NCBI RefSeq assembly: GCF_030009775.1
Contig: NZ_JASCTH010000029.1
Location: 1,823 to 65,822, forward strand
Reading direction: 5' to 3'
From: Actinoplanes sandaracinus
GTDB taxonomy: Bacteria; Actinomycetota; Actinomycetes; Mycobacteriales; Micromonosporaceae
Length of the DNA stretch: 64,000 nt
This document shows positions 13,160-22,003 of this stretch, piece by piece (the first letter of the stretch is position 1; each line of letters begins with the position of its first letter). The position numbers were made by a program, and so were the translations under genes. The notes beneath the pieces were generated by a model. That model was not told the DNA's origin. It was given only the letters and a program-made list of their open reading frames with translations, and did no database searches.

Positions 13160-13735
13160 GTGAATGGTCGTGAGAGGCGTTCTGCCCATGCGGGGTTCTG
13201 GCTGGTAATGGCGTTGGCCGGGGCTGTGGTCGTCGTCGACCAGTTGACCAAGCTCTGGGCTGTGTCGGCGCTCGCCGGGCGGGCGTCCGTCGCGGTCGTC
13301 GGTGAGCTGATCCAGCTACGTCTCACCTACAACGCCGGCGCCGCGTTCTCGTTCGCCGAGCGGTTCACCTGGGTTCTCACCCTCATCACCGCCGCCGCGG
13401 TGGTCACGATCAGCATCGTCGCTGCGCGAGCCAGGTCGCGCGCCTGGATGGTGTCGTTGGGCTTGATCCTCGGCGGAGCGGCCACACATCTGCTCGACCG
13501 CATGTTCCGTGAGCCTGGGCCGGCACGAGGCCATGTCGTCGACTTCATCGACTACTTCGGCTTCTTCGTCGGCAACGTCGCGGACATCTCCCTTGTGGTC
13601 GGTGCCGGCCTGGCCGTTCTGCTGCAACTGCGGGGAGTGAGCCTGTCCGGCGCCGCCGAGCCCGCGAGCGGGGCCCAGCCGCCGACGCCGACGCCACGGC
13701 GGCAGGCAGAAGGTAGTGACGGGGGAGTTGCGTGA
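13160..13735 (+). CDS. lspA: lipoprotein signal peptidase (signal peptidase II), variant
   Basis: 191 residues with four membrane helices. It cleaves prolipoproteins before the lipidated Cys. The conserved blocks are VVVDQLTKLWA (helix 1), TYNAGAAFSFAE (after helix 1), GGAATHLLDRMF and VVDFIDYF...VGNVADIS. Catalytic aspartates are D113 (in LLDR) and D142 (in NVAD). Unusually, the normally near-invariant Asn of GNxxDR is His110 here; N139 before the second Asp is kept. The C-terminal ~30 residues are a disordered Pro/Gly/Ser tail. TAGACT 7 nt before the GTG suggests a leaderless transcript. The substitution may mean this is a second, specialised LspA. Confidence 0.88.
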   Translation: MNGRERRSAHAGFWLVMALAGAVVVVDQLTKLWAVSALAGRASVAVVGELIQLRLTYNAGAAFSFAERFTWVLTLITAAAVVTISIVAARARSRAWMVSLGLILGGAATHLLDRMFREPGPARGHVVDFIDYFGFFVGNVADISLVVGAGLAVLLQLRGVSLSGAAEPASGAQPPTPTPRRQAEGSDGGVA

Positions 13736-13780
13736 TCCCGATCAACAGCGGCCCGAGCCGGCTCGCAGTAGCGTGGCGGC

Positions 13781-14776
13781 GTGTCCTTGACAGCAGATCT
13801 GACCAGCGCTGACCTCAACGAGATCCGGCGGTCCGCACTCGGCGCGGCCGACCCGCTCGGTGTCGCCGCCGATCTGGCGAATGCCGCCGGGTCCGGGCGT
13901 CTCGCCGACCCGCGAGACGCGGGCCTCGCGCTGGTGCTCGCCGCGGAGATCGCCGAGAGCCGCACCAAACTCGACGCCGCGCTGCGATATGTGGATGGGG
14001 CTCTCGACGCGTACGGCGAACGCGACGACAGCCCGGCCGCTGCGGCGCGGGCGTTGCGGGCGCGGATCCTGTTCCGAGCCGGTCGCGGTGACGAGGCGAA
14101 CGCCTCGGTCGAGCCGCTGCGCCCGCTGCTCACCCGGTACCCGGACGCGGCGGCCTACGTCACCGCGGCCCTGGCAGCCGGCGATCGCGCCCGCGACGCC
14201 GAGAAGTGGCTGACCGAGGCGGTGCAGCAGGTGCTGGCCGATCGCGGCGCCGTGGAACCGGCCGACACCGACGACGCCGACGACGCCGGGGTGCTGTTCT
14301 TCCTGCTGCAGCAGCGGCACCGGCTGCGGCACGCGCTCGGCCTGCCGCACGACACGCACGACAATCTCGCCGAGCGGCTGGAGACCAGACTCACCAACGC
14401 CGGCGCCCGGTCCGCGGCCGCGCCGGCGGAGGACCTGGTGTTCTGGCAGCGGCCGGAGTTCGACCGGCTGGTGACACAGACCGACGCGTACGGCTCGACG
14501 TGGGACGAACACCGGGCGCGGCTGGAGAACGAGCTGGTGCGGCGGGCAGGCGCCGGCCGCACCGACCTGGCGCTGCTGCCGGGCTCAGCCGGCGGCCTGA
14601 TCGCGCAGGCTGGAGCCGGTGGCGATCCGGTGTCGGCGGAGAACCGGGCCGGGTACGCGCTCACGCTGTCCACCGGCGCCGCACGGATCTCGTGGCCACC
14701 GGAGCGGAACGCGGCCTGCTGGTGCGGTTCCGGGTTCAAGTACAAGAAGTGCTGCCTGCCGCGATCCCGCGGCTGA
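13781..14776 (+). CDS. SEC-C zinc-motif protein with helical repeats
   Basis: 331 residues from the GTG at 13781, with TAGCGT 8 nt upstream as a leaderless -10 box. The first ~170 residues are TPR-like helices rich in Ala. The C-terminus carries a SEC-C zinc motif, CWCGSGFKYKKCC, as found at the end of SecA and in many stand-alone proteins. Function is not known; binding to a nucleic acid or protein partner is usual for such domains. It faces the convergent GH43 gene. Confidence 0.8.
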   Translation: MSLTADLTSADLNEIRRSALGAADPLGVAADLANAAGSGRLADPRDAGLALVLAAEIAESRTKLDAALRYVDGALDAYGERDDSPAAAARALRARILFRAGRGDEANASVEPLRPLLTRYPDAAAYVTAALAAGDRARDAEKWLTEAVQQVLADRGAVEPADTDDADDAGVLFFLLQQRHRLRHALGLPHDTHDNLAERLETRLTNAGARSAAAPAEDLVFWQRPEFDRLVTQTDAYGSTWDEHRARLENELVRRAGAGRTDLALLPGSAGGLIAQAGAGGDPVSAENRAGYALTLSTGAARISWPPERNAACWCGSGFKYKKCCLPRSRG

Positions 14777-14808
14777 CCACCTCGCCACGGCCAGACGCCC
14801 CGGCCGGG

Positions 14809-16203
14809 TCAGGCGATGTCGATGGCGTCGATCTCGGCGAAGTTGGCTCCCTTGCCGTACGAGATGGTGTTGTCTCCGGCTCTGAGGGTCACGGTGCGCT
14901 CGGTGACCTGCCAGTTGTCCCAGCCGGTGACGGGGTAGTCCACGGTTCCGGCGGTGGCGCCGTTGACGGCCAGGGTGTGGCCGGCCGCTCCGGCGTCGGA
15001 GCCGTTGGCGTAGCGGGTGTAGAGGCGGTAGGTGCCGGCCCGGGGCACGAATACGGTGAAGGTGACCCGGCTGTCGTCGAAGTCGATGCCACCGACGACC
15101 GTGCCGTTGCTGGCGCCGCCGGCCGCGTACCGTGCGTTGGCGCGGGTGAAGTCGGCGTCCTCGGCCTCATAGCGGACCTTGGCGCCCTCGACGATGGGCC
15201 GGCTGCCGCGCCAATCGAGCCGTTGCGAATACATCGCCCGGTAGGTGAAGTCGGCGTTCCAGCCGTGGAAGACGATCCGGTCCGCACCGTCCGGCCCGAC
15301 CACGACGTCCTGCCCGCCGGGGCCACGCACGGTGCCGGCGAACGCGTCGGTGGTCATCAGCGGCGCCGGCGCCTTGGTGTACGGCCCGCGCAGGCGCGTC
15401 GAGGTGGCGTAGCTGCTCACGTAGCTGCCGTTGCCGAAGAAGTTGGCGGAGTAGAAGAGCACGTACGTGTTGCCGTGCTTCCACAACGTCGGCGCCTCGA
15501 CGAGCGTGCCCTCGAAAGGCTTGTTCTGTTTGATGAGCGCGGTCTCGGCGCCGGTCCGGCGCAGCCCGTCGGCGCTGACCTGCTGAAGGTGCAGCCAGGT
15601 GTCCTGCGCGCAGCAGTTGCCGTCGTTCTTCCACAGGATGTACCGGCGCCCGTTCTCGGTGAACGAGGACGCGTCGATCGCGCCACCGGTCTCCGGGGTG
15701 CACACCAGGGCGGTGTCCCGCGGAACGAACGGTCCGCCCGGCGCGTTGGCGGTGGCGGCGCCGATGCACTGCTTGCCGGAGGCGCGGTCGTGGGCCGTGT
15801 ACCACATGACGAAGCTTCGTGGCCCGGCGGCGAACACCTCCGGCGCCCAGACACCGTGGTCACCGGGCCCGCCAGGCGGGAACGACCAGTCCGGGTCCGC
15901 CCATGCGCCCAGTGCCGGCAGCGCGTCGCTCTCGCGCACCGTCCAGTCGACCAGGTCGGTGGAGGTGGCCCACTTGATGTTCCGGCCGTCGCTGTTGGTG
16001 GCGTAGGCGTAGTAGGTGCCACCGACCTTCATGATGTCCGGGTCGGCGAAGTTCTCGTCGATGACCGGGCCGGACACGACGGCCGCCGACGACATGGCCG
16101 TGGCCGCGACCGTGGCGGTGAGCGGGCCGACGGACAGGGCCAGGGCGGCGGTGACGGCCGTCGCGAGACACCGGAAGCCGAGCCGCGCACGAGGCTGGAT
16201 CAT
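14809..16203 (-). CDS. secreted GH43-type glycosidase with C-terminal CBM6/35-like domain
   Basis: 464 residues. A Sec signal occupies about residues 1-37. The five-bladed propeller domain (about 48-320) has the catalytic trio of family 43: general base D54 (FADPDIMK), pKa modulator D177 (GAIDASSF) and general acid E236 (LVEAPTLW). The C-terminal ~130 residues (YEAEDADF..., GGIDFDDSRVTF..., FAEIDAIDIA) form a beta-sandwich carbohydrate-binding module of the CBM6/CBM35 type. It probably trims arabinose- or xylose-containing plant polymers outside the cell; the exact linkage cannot be told. A strong hairpin at 16283-16312 separates it from the upstream amidase gene. Confidence 0.9.
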   Translation of the reverse strand: MIQPRARLGFRCLATAVTAALALSVGPLTATVAATAMSSAAVVSGPVIDENFADPDIMKVGGTYYAYATNSDGRNIKWATSTDLVDWTVRESDALPALGAWADPDWSFPPGGPGDHGVWAPEVFAAGPRSFVMWYTAHDRASGKQCIGAATANAPGGPFVPRDTALVCTPETGGAIDASSFTENGRRYILWKNDGNCCAQDTWLHLQQVSADGLRRTGAETALIKQNKPFEGTLVEAPTLWKHGNTYVLFYSANFFGNGSYVSSYATSTRLRGPYTKAPAPLMTTDAFAGTVRGPGGQDVVVGPDGADRIVFHGWNADFTYRAMYSQRLDWRGSRPIVEGAKVRYEAEDADFTRANARYAAGGASNGTVVGGIDFDDSRVTFTVFVPRAGTYRLYTRYANGSDAGAAGHTLAVNGATAGTVDYPVTGWDNWQVTERTVTLRAGDNTISYGKGANFAEIDAIDIA

Positions 16204-16282
16204 GGGAGCTCCCCGGGGATCGGTGGAGTCCCATCATGGTCATTCCCCCGGGATTTCTGTCAAGAGAAGCCTGTCGATGAGA

Positions 16283-16312
16283 CTCCGGCGCCCGCGAATG
16301 CGGGCGCCGGAG
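16283..16312 (-). terminator. intrinsic terminator hairpin after the amidase gene
   Basis: CTCCGGCGCCCGC (16283-16295) and GCGGGCGCCGGAG (16300-16312) form a perfect 13-bp stem with loop GAAT, 32 nt beyond the stop of the minus-strand amidase gene and before the next minus-strand gene. There is no long U tract, as is common in high-GC actinobacteria. Confidence 0.7.
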
Positions 16313-16343
16313 CGTCGCCGGCGGCCGGGGCCGCGGGCACTGC

Positions 16344-17468
16344 TTACCGCCCGGCCGGCACGGAGATCGACGGCAGGCGGCGGACCAGGGTGCCGACGTC
16401 GCGACGGATGGCCGGCAGCAGGGCGTACAACTGATCACCCGGGCAGAGGGTGGCGTCGGCGGCCGGGTTGGCCCGGTTCCAGTCCTGGTGGCCGGCGATG
16501 GTGTCGATGGTCGCCTTCACGCCGGACACCGGGTTGACATAGTCGGTCCGGCCCATTGGATCGATCCTGGTGGTGGCGGCGAGCAGGGTCAGGACCAGCT
16601 TCAACGAGCGCAGTGCGGCCACGGTGGGCGGAGCCTGCATGAAATTGCCGAGCAGGCAGACACCGATGTTGCCGGCGTTGAAGCCACCCACATGGCTGCC
16701 GTTGACCATCATCGGGAGTCCGTCCGCGTTCCGGGCCGGACCGAAGATCGGGATCCGGTCCGGGTCCGAGTAGGTGCCCTCGTAGACCCGCCCGTGGGCG
16801 TCGATGAGCAGCTGGTAACCGATGTCGCCCCAGTCCTGGGTGACCGCCTGCTTGTAGTAGATGCCGCGGATGTGCGCGATCGGGTCGGTCTCCGGCACGT
16901 CCTCGCCGCTGTGGTGCACGGTGAACGTCTGCACCGGGTAGTACGCCGGTGGGGTGTCCAGGGTGCCGTCCGGGTTGTACCGGTAGGACTCGTCGGCGCC
17001 CCACGCCGCTCGGCTCAGGTACCGCGGGCAGAGCTCCGGTGGAGCCGCCACCGGCAACCGGGTCTCCGGAGCGGCCACGGTACGCGCCGGGCCGTCCACC
17101 GTGTTGATCTCGACGATGGAGACGGCGTCGCTGCTCACCTCGTAGTCCAGCGCGCCGGCAGCCGGGACCAGCGTATGCGGGCTCGGCTCGGGCCTGTCGG
17201 CGCCGCCCGGGCAGCCGGACAGTGCCCGCCACGGCTGCCAGCCGCTCGCGGTGCGCAGCCGCACCGACCCGGCGCCGGCCACGGACAGGTGCGTGAGGGG
17301 GATCCGGGGAGTGACCGCCACTCCGGATGGAACGGCGCCCCGCGCGGCGGACAGCGTCTCCGGCACGGTGGCGCCGGCGGCGGCCGCCGGCCGGGTGCCC
17401 GCCAGGGCGAGCGGGGCGGTAGCGGCGAGACCGGTGGCGCCGCGCAGCAATGATCGACGAGAAACCAT
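16344..17468 (-). CDS. Tat-exported PGRP-type N-acetylmuramoyl-L-alanine amidase
   Basis: 374 residues from the ATG at 17468. The frame continues upstream, but this start places a twin-arginine signal at once (SRRSLLRGATGLAAT). Between about residues 155 and 340 lies a peptidoglycan-recognition/amidase_2 domain. Zinc ligands are His in FTVHHSG (~184), His in IAGHQDWN (~326) and Cys in TLCPGD (~342). It would cut the amide between MurNAc and L-Ala of the stem peptide. The N-terminal ~120 residues are the usual all-beta extension. TATTGT about 9 nt before the ATG hints at leaderless expression. Divergent from the kinase gene at 17567. Confidence 0.9.
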   Translation of the reverse strand: MVSRRSLLRGATGLAATAPLALAGTRPAAAAGATVPETLSAARGAVPSGVAVTPRIPLTHLSVAGAGSVRLRTASGWQPWRALSGCPGGADRPEPSPHTLVPAAGALDYEVSSDAVSIVEINTVDGPARTVAAPETRLPVAAPPELCPRYLSRAAWGADESYRYNPDGTLDTPPAYYPVQTFTVHHSGEDVPETDPIAHIRGIYYKQAVTQDWGDIGYQLLIDAHGRVYEGTYSDPDRIPIFGPARNADGLPMMVNGSHVGGFNAGNIGVCLLGNFMQAPPTVAALRSLKLVLTLLAATTRIDPMGRTDYVNPVSGVKATIDTIAGHQDWNRANPAADATLCPGDQLYALLPAIRRDVGTLVRRLPSISVPAGR

Positions 17469-17566
17469 GTCGTCGGACAATAGCGGCGCGTTCTCAGCGT
17501 TCGATGCCCGGGTCTCCGACCGCCGCAGAAGTTTGGGTATGCGGTTCATGGGCATCGGCAGGCCTC

Positions 17567-18904
17567 ATGGAGAGCGGTTTTCTGATCGGTGGGCGGTATC
17601 GGCTTCGCGAGCGGCTCGGTCATGGAGGCATGTCCGTGGTGTGGCGTGCCGATGACGACGTGCTGGGCCGTGAGGTGGCCGTCAAGGTTCTGTCCGAGCG
17701 GCTGGCCGCCGATCCGGCGGTGCTGCGTCAGATTCTCGCCGAGGCGCGGGCCGCGGCGGGCCTGCGGCATTCCATGGTCGTCGAGGTCTACGACTACGGT
17801 GAGACGTCGTATCGCGGCCGGGTTCTGCCGTATGTGGTGATGGAACTGGTCGACGGTCGCACGATGGCCGAACTGCTCAGCGGCAACCGGATCCCGTGGC
17901 GCCTGGCGGTGCTGATCTGTGCCCAGGTGGCGGCGGCCCTGGCCGCGGCGCATGCCCGGGGTGTCGTGCATCGGGACGTCAAGCCGGGCAACGTGATGGT
18001 CACCTCCTCGGGAGTGAAGCTGGTCGACTTCGGGATCTCCGCCGCGGCCGGCGAGCAGGACGGAGCCGACGGTCAACTGCTGGGCACTCCGGCCTACCTG
18101 GCGCCGGAGCGCATCGACGGCGGCCCGGTGCGTCCGGAGACCGATGTGTACGCCGTAGGACTTCTGCTTTATCTGAGTCTGGCCGGGCGGATGCCGTGGC
18201 AGGCGTCCACCACCACCCAGATGCTCAAGGCCCACTACTACCTCGAGCCGGCGCCGATGCCGGCGGTGCCCGGGCTGCCTTCCGAGGTGGCCCGCCTGGT
18301 CCCGCGCTGCCTGGCGAAGAATCCGGATGACCGGCCGGACGCCGCGGAGATCGCCGAGGTGCTCGGCGACATCGCGGGTCTCCCGCCGGCCACCCTTCTG
18401 ACGGCGGCGGCCGCGACCGAGACGGTCGCAGTTCCCCGGCGGTGGCGCGGTCGTGCCGTTGCCCGGGCCTCGACCCGCGCGGTCCGTGTCCCCGGCGGCC
18501 GCAGAACCCTCGCCGCGGCCGGTGTCGCCGCCGCGGTGGCCGCCGCCGGTCTCACGGTGTGGACGGGCGGCGATCCTCGTGTGCCGCCACCGGCGGCCGC
18601 CGGCTCGGCGCAGGGCGCCTGCGCCGTTGAACCGGCACCTGGCCAGGGCGACACCGCACAGTCTCCGTCGTCCGCGCTGACCGCGGCCGGGTGCGGGCCG
18701 GAGCCGGTCACGCCGTCTCGCTCGGCGGTCGCGCCCGAGGTCGTCCGGCCGGCCACCGCGCCGGTCGTCCGGCCCAATGCGGGAAATGCGGGATCCGCGA
18801 CGACCGGTTCCCCCGCCACGCCGAAGAACGGGAGCAAGGGCAAGGGGAAGACGAAGACAGAGAGCACGGCGAAGAAGAAGGAGACCAAGGGCAAGAGCTC
18901 TTGA
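17567..18904 (+). CDS. PknB-like membrane Ser/Thr protein kinase
   Basis: 445 residues from the ATG at 17567; an upstream extension of the frame overlaps the divergent amidase and looks non-coding. The kinase domain starts at once: Gly loop GHGGMSVVW (residues 19-26), Lys40 in VAVKVL, catalytic loop HRDVKPGN (~134-141), DFG at ~153, then YLAPER. One membrane helix lies near residues 315-335. The outside part of about 110 residues is low-complexity and ends in a Lys-rich tail (KGKGKTKTESTAKKK). It has no PASTA repeats, so the stimulus is unknown. The Lys tail might bind anionic wall polymers (inference). Confidence 0.9.
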   Translation: MESGFLIGGRYRLRERLGHGGMSVVWRADDDVLGREVAVKVLSERLAADPAVLRQILAEARAAAGLRHSMVVEVYDYGETSYRGRVLPYVVMELVDGRTMAELLSGNRIPWRLAVLICAQVAAALAAAHARGVVHRDVKPGNVMVTSSGVKLVDFGISAAAGEQDGADGQLLGTPAYLAPERIDGGPVRPETDVYAVGLLLYLSLAGRMPWQASTTTQMLKAHYYLEPAPMPAVPGLPSEVARLVPRCLAKNPDDRPDAAEIAEVLGDIAGLPPATLLTAAAATETVAVPRRWRGRAVARASTRAVRVPGGRRTLAAAGVAAAVAAAGLTVWTGGDPRVPPPAAAGSAQGACAVEPAPGQGDTAQSPSSALTAAGCGPEPVTPSRSAVAPEVVRPATAPVVRPNAGNAGSATTGSPATPKNGSKGKGKTKTESTAKKKETKGKSS

Positions 18905-19013
18905 TCGCTCGTACGGGCGGACCTGCTCGGTCATGTCAGGGCCGGGCGCAGCCGCCGGAGGCGTGGGGCGAGCCTGGCACGTTTCGTCGCTGACGAGCCG
19001 GGTAGGTACGGGC

Positions 19014-19862
19014 ATGGATAGCGGTCCATGGTGTGCCTGCGGAGAGTGTGGGGATCCCGCGACGGAGTCGGTCGACGCGTTCGCCGACCTCGACACCGGG
19101 GCCGTCGACGTGGCGGTGCGAGGCTGCTGGGGCCGCCGATTGTGGCGGCAGGCGTTTCAGGCGCTGAGCAGGTGCCTGGCAGCGCACCCCACCGGCCTGG
19201 TGATCGATCTGCACCACCTCGGCGACCGTCGTGCGTTCAGCGCACCGTTGTGGCTGACCGCCCGCGCGCAGGGCGCCGGAATGCAACCGCCGGTACCCGT
19301 TCTGGCCTGCCTCCCGGCGTCGGCGCCCCTGGCGGCCCGCCTCGACCGGCGGGAAACACGCGAGCATGTCCCGATCTTCGCCACGACGTGCCACGCCCAT
19401 ACCGCTCTGACCGGGCGCCGGGAGCCGGCGGACCGGCTGCGGCTGTCGCTGCCGCCACGGTGCGAGGTCGCCGCCGCGGCCGCGCGGCAGGCTGTCGCGG
19501 ACGTGTGCCGTTCTTGGCATCTGCCCCGCTTGGCGCATCTGGCCCGGCTGGTCGTCTCGGAGTTGGTCGCCAACGCGGTCGAGCACGCCGACCCTCCGAT
19601 CGAGGTGTGCCTCTCCCGGCTCGGTGCCGCCTCACACAGCTACGGGATGCACCTGGCCGTCTACGACGCCAATCCCCGGATTCCGGCCCGGCCGCGGCCG
19701 GACCGAACGCCACCTCCCTCCTGGGATCAGCGCGGTATGGGGCTGCGCGTCGTCGACGCCGCCGCTTTCTCCTGGGGAGCGTTACCGACGCGGACCGGCA
19801 AAATGGTGTGGGCCACCCTGCATGACCGGCCGAACCAGATGTTCTCGGCCGGCCGAGCTTGA
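19014..19862 (+). CDS. STAS-HATPase regulator (anti-sigma/anti-anti-sigma type)
   Basis: 282 residues from the ATG at 19014; TAGGTA lies just upstream and the frame further back is a shadow of the kinase gene. The N-terminus has a CACGECG zinc-like cluster. Residues ~28-125 resemble a STAS domain (VDVAVRG..., LVIDLHHLGDRRAF), and residues ~140-275 a GHKL ATPase of the RsbW/SpoIIAB class, with N box LVVSELVANAVEHA and G boxes YDANPR and RGMGLRVVDAAA. A switch kinase and its STAS target are thus fused in one chain. Stand-alone versions control sigma-B-like factors; no sigma gene is adjacent. Confidence 0.75.
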   Translation: MDSGPWCACGECGDPATESVDAFADLDTGAVDVAVRGCWGRRLWRQAFQALSRCLAAHPTGLVIDLHHLGDRRAFSAPLWLTARAQGAGMQPPVPVLACLPASAPLAARLDRRETREHVPIFATTCHAHTALTGRREPADRLRLSLPPRCEVAAAAARQAVADVCRSWHLPRLAHLARLVVSELVANAVEHADPPIEVCLSRLGAASHSYGMHLAVYDANPRIPARPRPDRTPPPSWDQRGMGLRVVDAAAFSWGALPTRTGKMVWATLHDRPNQMFSAGRA

Positions 19863-19922
19863 ACGGGCGCATTTCGGCTGATCGGTGTGCTGCCGCGGCC
19901 GCTGTCGGCCTACAGTACGGCC

Positions 19923-20321
19923 ATGGTGGGCTCGAAGGATGACCCGTGGGTGCTGCGGACACCGCCTGGATCGTCGCAGTACACGATGTACCGCGACGAG
20001 GAAGCCGACCCGCCGGCGCTGGTCTGTCAGGTCGGCGCCACGAGGCTGACGTACCAACTGCGGGCCGTTGAGGATCTTCACGCCTGGCTGCGGGAACAGG
20101 GGGAGTGGGTCCCGCTCGGCGCCGCTGACGAGAACAAACCCGCCGCCGATGGCACGGTGGAAGCGTGGGGCCGGTCCGGGGACAATCCGGTCGGCGGTTG
20201 GTACGGGCTGCGCAAGGGCTACCGTGGCCGGTTCGGCATGTATCTGCCTCCCCTGCTGGAGGAGCTCGGTCTGGCGGAGCTGACCCACGACGCCCGAAAC
20301 AACCGGATCCGCGCCGTCTGA
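19923..20321 (+). CDS. conserved actinobacterial protein (DUF6855-like)
   Basis: 132 residues from the ATG at 19923, with TACAGT 7 nt upstream as a leaderless -10 box. A small soluble protein with a start like SKDDPWVLRTPPGSSQY, then LTYQLRAVEDLHAWLREQG and NPVGGWYGLRKGYRGRFGMY. It resembles a family I recall as DUF6855, common in Streptomyces and relatives and of unknown function. The many aromatic residues around GGWYG suggest a binding pocket, but nothing more can be said. Confidence 0.7.
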   Translation: MVGSKDDPWVLRTPPGSSQYTMYRDEEADPPALVCQVGATRLTYQLRAVEDLHAWLREQGEWVPLGAADENKPAADGTVEAWGRSGDNPVGGWYGLRKGYRGRFGMYLPPLLEELGLAELTHDARNNRIRAV

Positions 20322-20461
20322 GGGCGGCGAGGCCAGGACAGGGACTATCAACGGAATCCGCCCGGGCCTTCACGGGCGGCGCTGCGGTGGGCATACTCGC
20401 CGTCCTGCGGCCACCGCGGCCGTGGAAATCGAACCCGTTGCTGGGGCACATCGGTTCGGCG

Positions 20462-22003
20462 TCAGCTCTTGAGCGAGGCGATGACCATGGACGGGGTCCA
20501 GAGCAGCGCGTACACCGCGACCATGGCGAGTGCCGCCGGATCGGGTGCGTCGCGGTAGACGGCGAGGTAGGTGGCGCTCAGCGCGAGCAGGGTCACCAGG
20601 TTGAGCGCGCGCATGCCCCGGGCGGCGCGGACCCGTACGGTGCCTTTGCGGCGGTTGGTCTTGGGGGTGACGAACCAGGTCTGGGCGGTGTTGCGGAAGC
20701 CTTTGATGTTGGCGATGGCGTAGGTGTGTACCACCGACAGGGCGATCCAGCAGGCGGCCGGAATGTAGACCAGATTGATCCACTCCCGTTTCTTGACCGT
20801 GGTCACGATGAGCGGTGCGATGCCGCTGAACAGTGTCAGCAGCGCGACCGGGGCCAGCGCGTACCCGACGATCCGCGCCAGGGCGCCGGGGGCGGGCGTC
20901 GCCCAGCCCGCCTCGGCGCCGATGAGGGTGACGGCGACGACGAAGAGACTCCACAGTGCGGAGACCTCGATGCCGAGGGCGGCGGTGTAGTAGGCGTTCT
21001 GCCGCAGCAGGCTCAGCTTGGTGCGCAGGCTCAGCCGGGAGCGCAGGACGGGCCGGAAGTACTCCTTGAAGGTGCGGGCCGAGCCGATCGCCCACCGTTC
21101 CTGCTGCCGGCGGAAGGCCTTGTAATTCGGCGGGACCTCCCCGACGTTCCCCACGCTCTCCAGATAGACGCCCCGGTAGCCGGCCAGATAGAACCGGTTG
21201 GACAGGTCGATGTCCTCGGTGAGATGCCCGGCCTGGAAACCGCCCACGGCGTGGAGCGCCCGCAGGTCGAACATGGCGCAGCAGCCGGTGAACAGGATCA
21301 TGTCACCGAGTCGCTGGCGGCCCGGCAGATCGGACAGGTAGCAGGCCTCTTCGTTGAGGGCCAGGCAGCGTTGGAAGTGGTCGGTGCGCCCGTAGTGGTA
21401 GAGGCGTTTGGTCTGCACGTACCCGATGGCGGGATCGGCGTCGATCACCTCCAGGCAGCGCTCGATCGCGTCGGCCTGCGGGCGCCAGTCGGCGTCGAGC
21501 AGGTACATGTGGGAGAAGCCGCGCTGCCGCAGGTATCGCTCCAGGGTGGACAGGTTGCCGGCCTTGAACCCGTCGTTGTCCGCACGGTGGAAGACGACGA
21601 ACCTGTCGGACTCCCATAGTTCGATGTCGGTGTCGGCGTACCGGGCGTCGTCCACCCGTACGCAGCCGCGTTCGGCGGCGAGGCTGCGCAGCAGGGCGAT
21701 CGTCTCGGGGTCTTTGGAGTCGTCACCGACGATGATCGTCTTATTCTGGTACGACAGACGCTCACAGGCCGCCACGGTGTCGGCGATCACTTCGCGCTCA
21801 TTGAACGACACGATGACGACCGCGACCGCGGCGTCGGACCGGGCGGCCGCGGTGGGCGGGCGCCGGCGGGACAGCGCACCGAAGGCGTAGGAATAATTGT
21901 AAACGGCAAAGAACCCGAAATATAGAAGCAACAGAATGGGTACGGTCAGGAGCAGCATCGTAATCAGCATTCTACGGAGGATACGTGAGAGCGCTCTCTG
22001 CAA
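20462..22003 (-). CDS. processive family 2 glycosyltransferase (membrane)
   Basis: 513 residues with one N-terminal helix (about 12-35), a cytosolic GT-A domain, and four to five C-terminal helices. Motifs of processive beta-glycosyltransferases are all present: the first Asp in VGDDSKD, DAD in LLDADWRP, TED in HLTEDIDL, and QQERW. This is the set of cellulose, hyaluronan and related synthases that couple polymer synthesis to export. The sugar is unknown and there is no PilZ domain. The start is a TTG; an ATG 11 codons in (MLITML) is an alternative. No partner genes adjoin. Confidence 0.88.
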   Translation of the reverse strand: MQRALSRILRRMLITMLLLTVPILLLLYFGFFAVYNYSYAFGALSRRRPPTAAARSDAAVAVVIVSFNEREVIADTVAACERLSYQNKTIIVGDDSKDPETIALLRSLAAERGCVRVDDARYADTDIELWESDRFVVFHRADNDGFKAGNLSTLERYLRQRGFSHMYLLDADWRPQADAIERCLEVIDADPAIGYVQTKRLYHYGRTDHFQRCLALNEEACYLSDLPGRQRLGDMILFTGCCAMFDLRALHAVGGFQAGHLTEDIDLSNRFYLAGYRGVYLESVGNVGEVPPNYKAFRRQQERWAIGSARTFKEYFRPVLRSRLSLRTKLSLLRQNAYYTAALGIEVSALWSLFVVAVTLIGAEAGWATPAPGALARIVGYALAPVALLTLFSGIAPLIVTTVKKREWINLVYIPAACWIALSVVHTYAIANIKGFRNTAQTWFVTPKTNRRKGTVRVRAARGMRALNLVTLLALSATYLAVYRDAPDPAALAMVAVYALLWTPSMVIASLKS

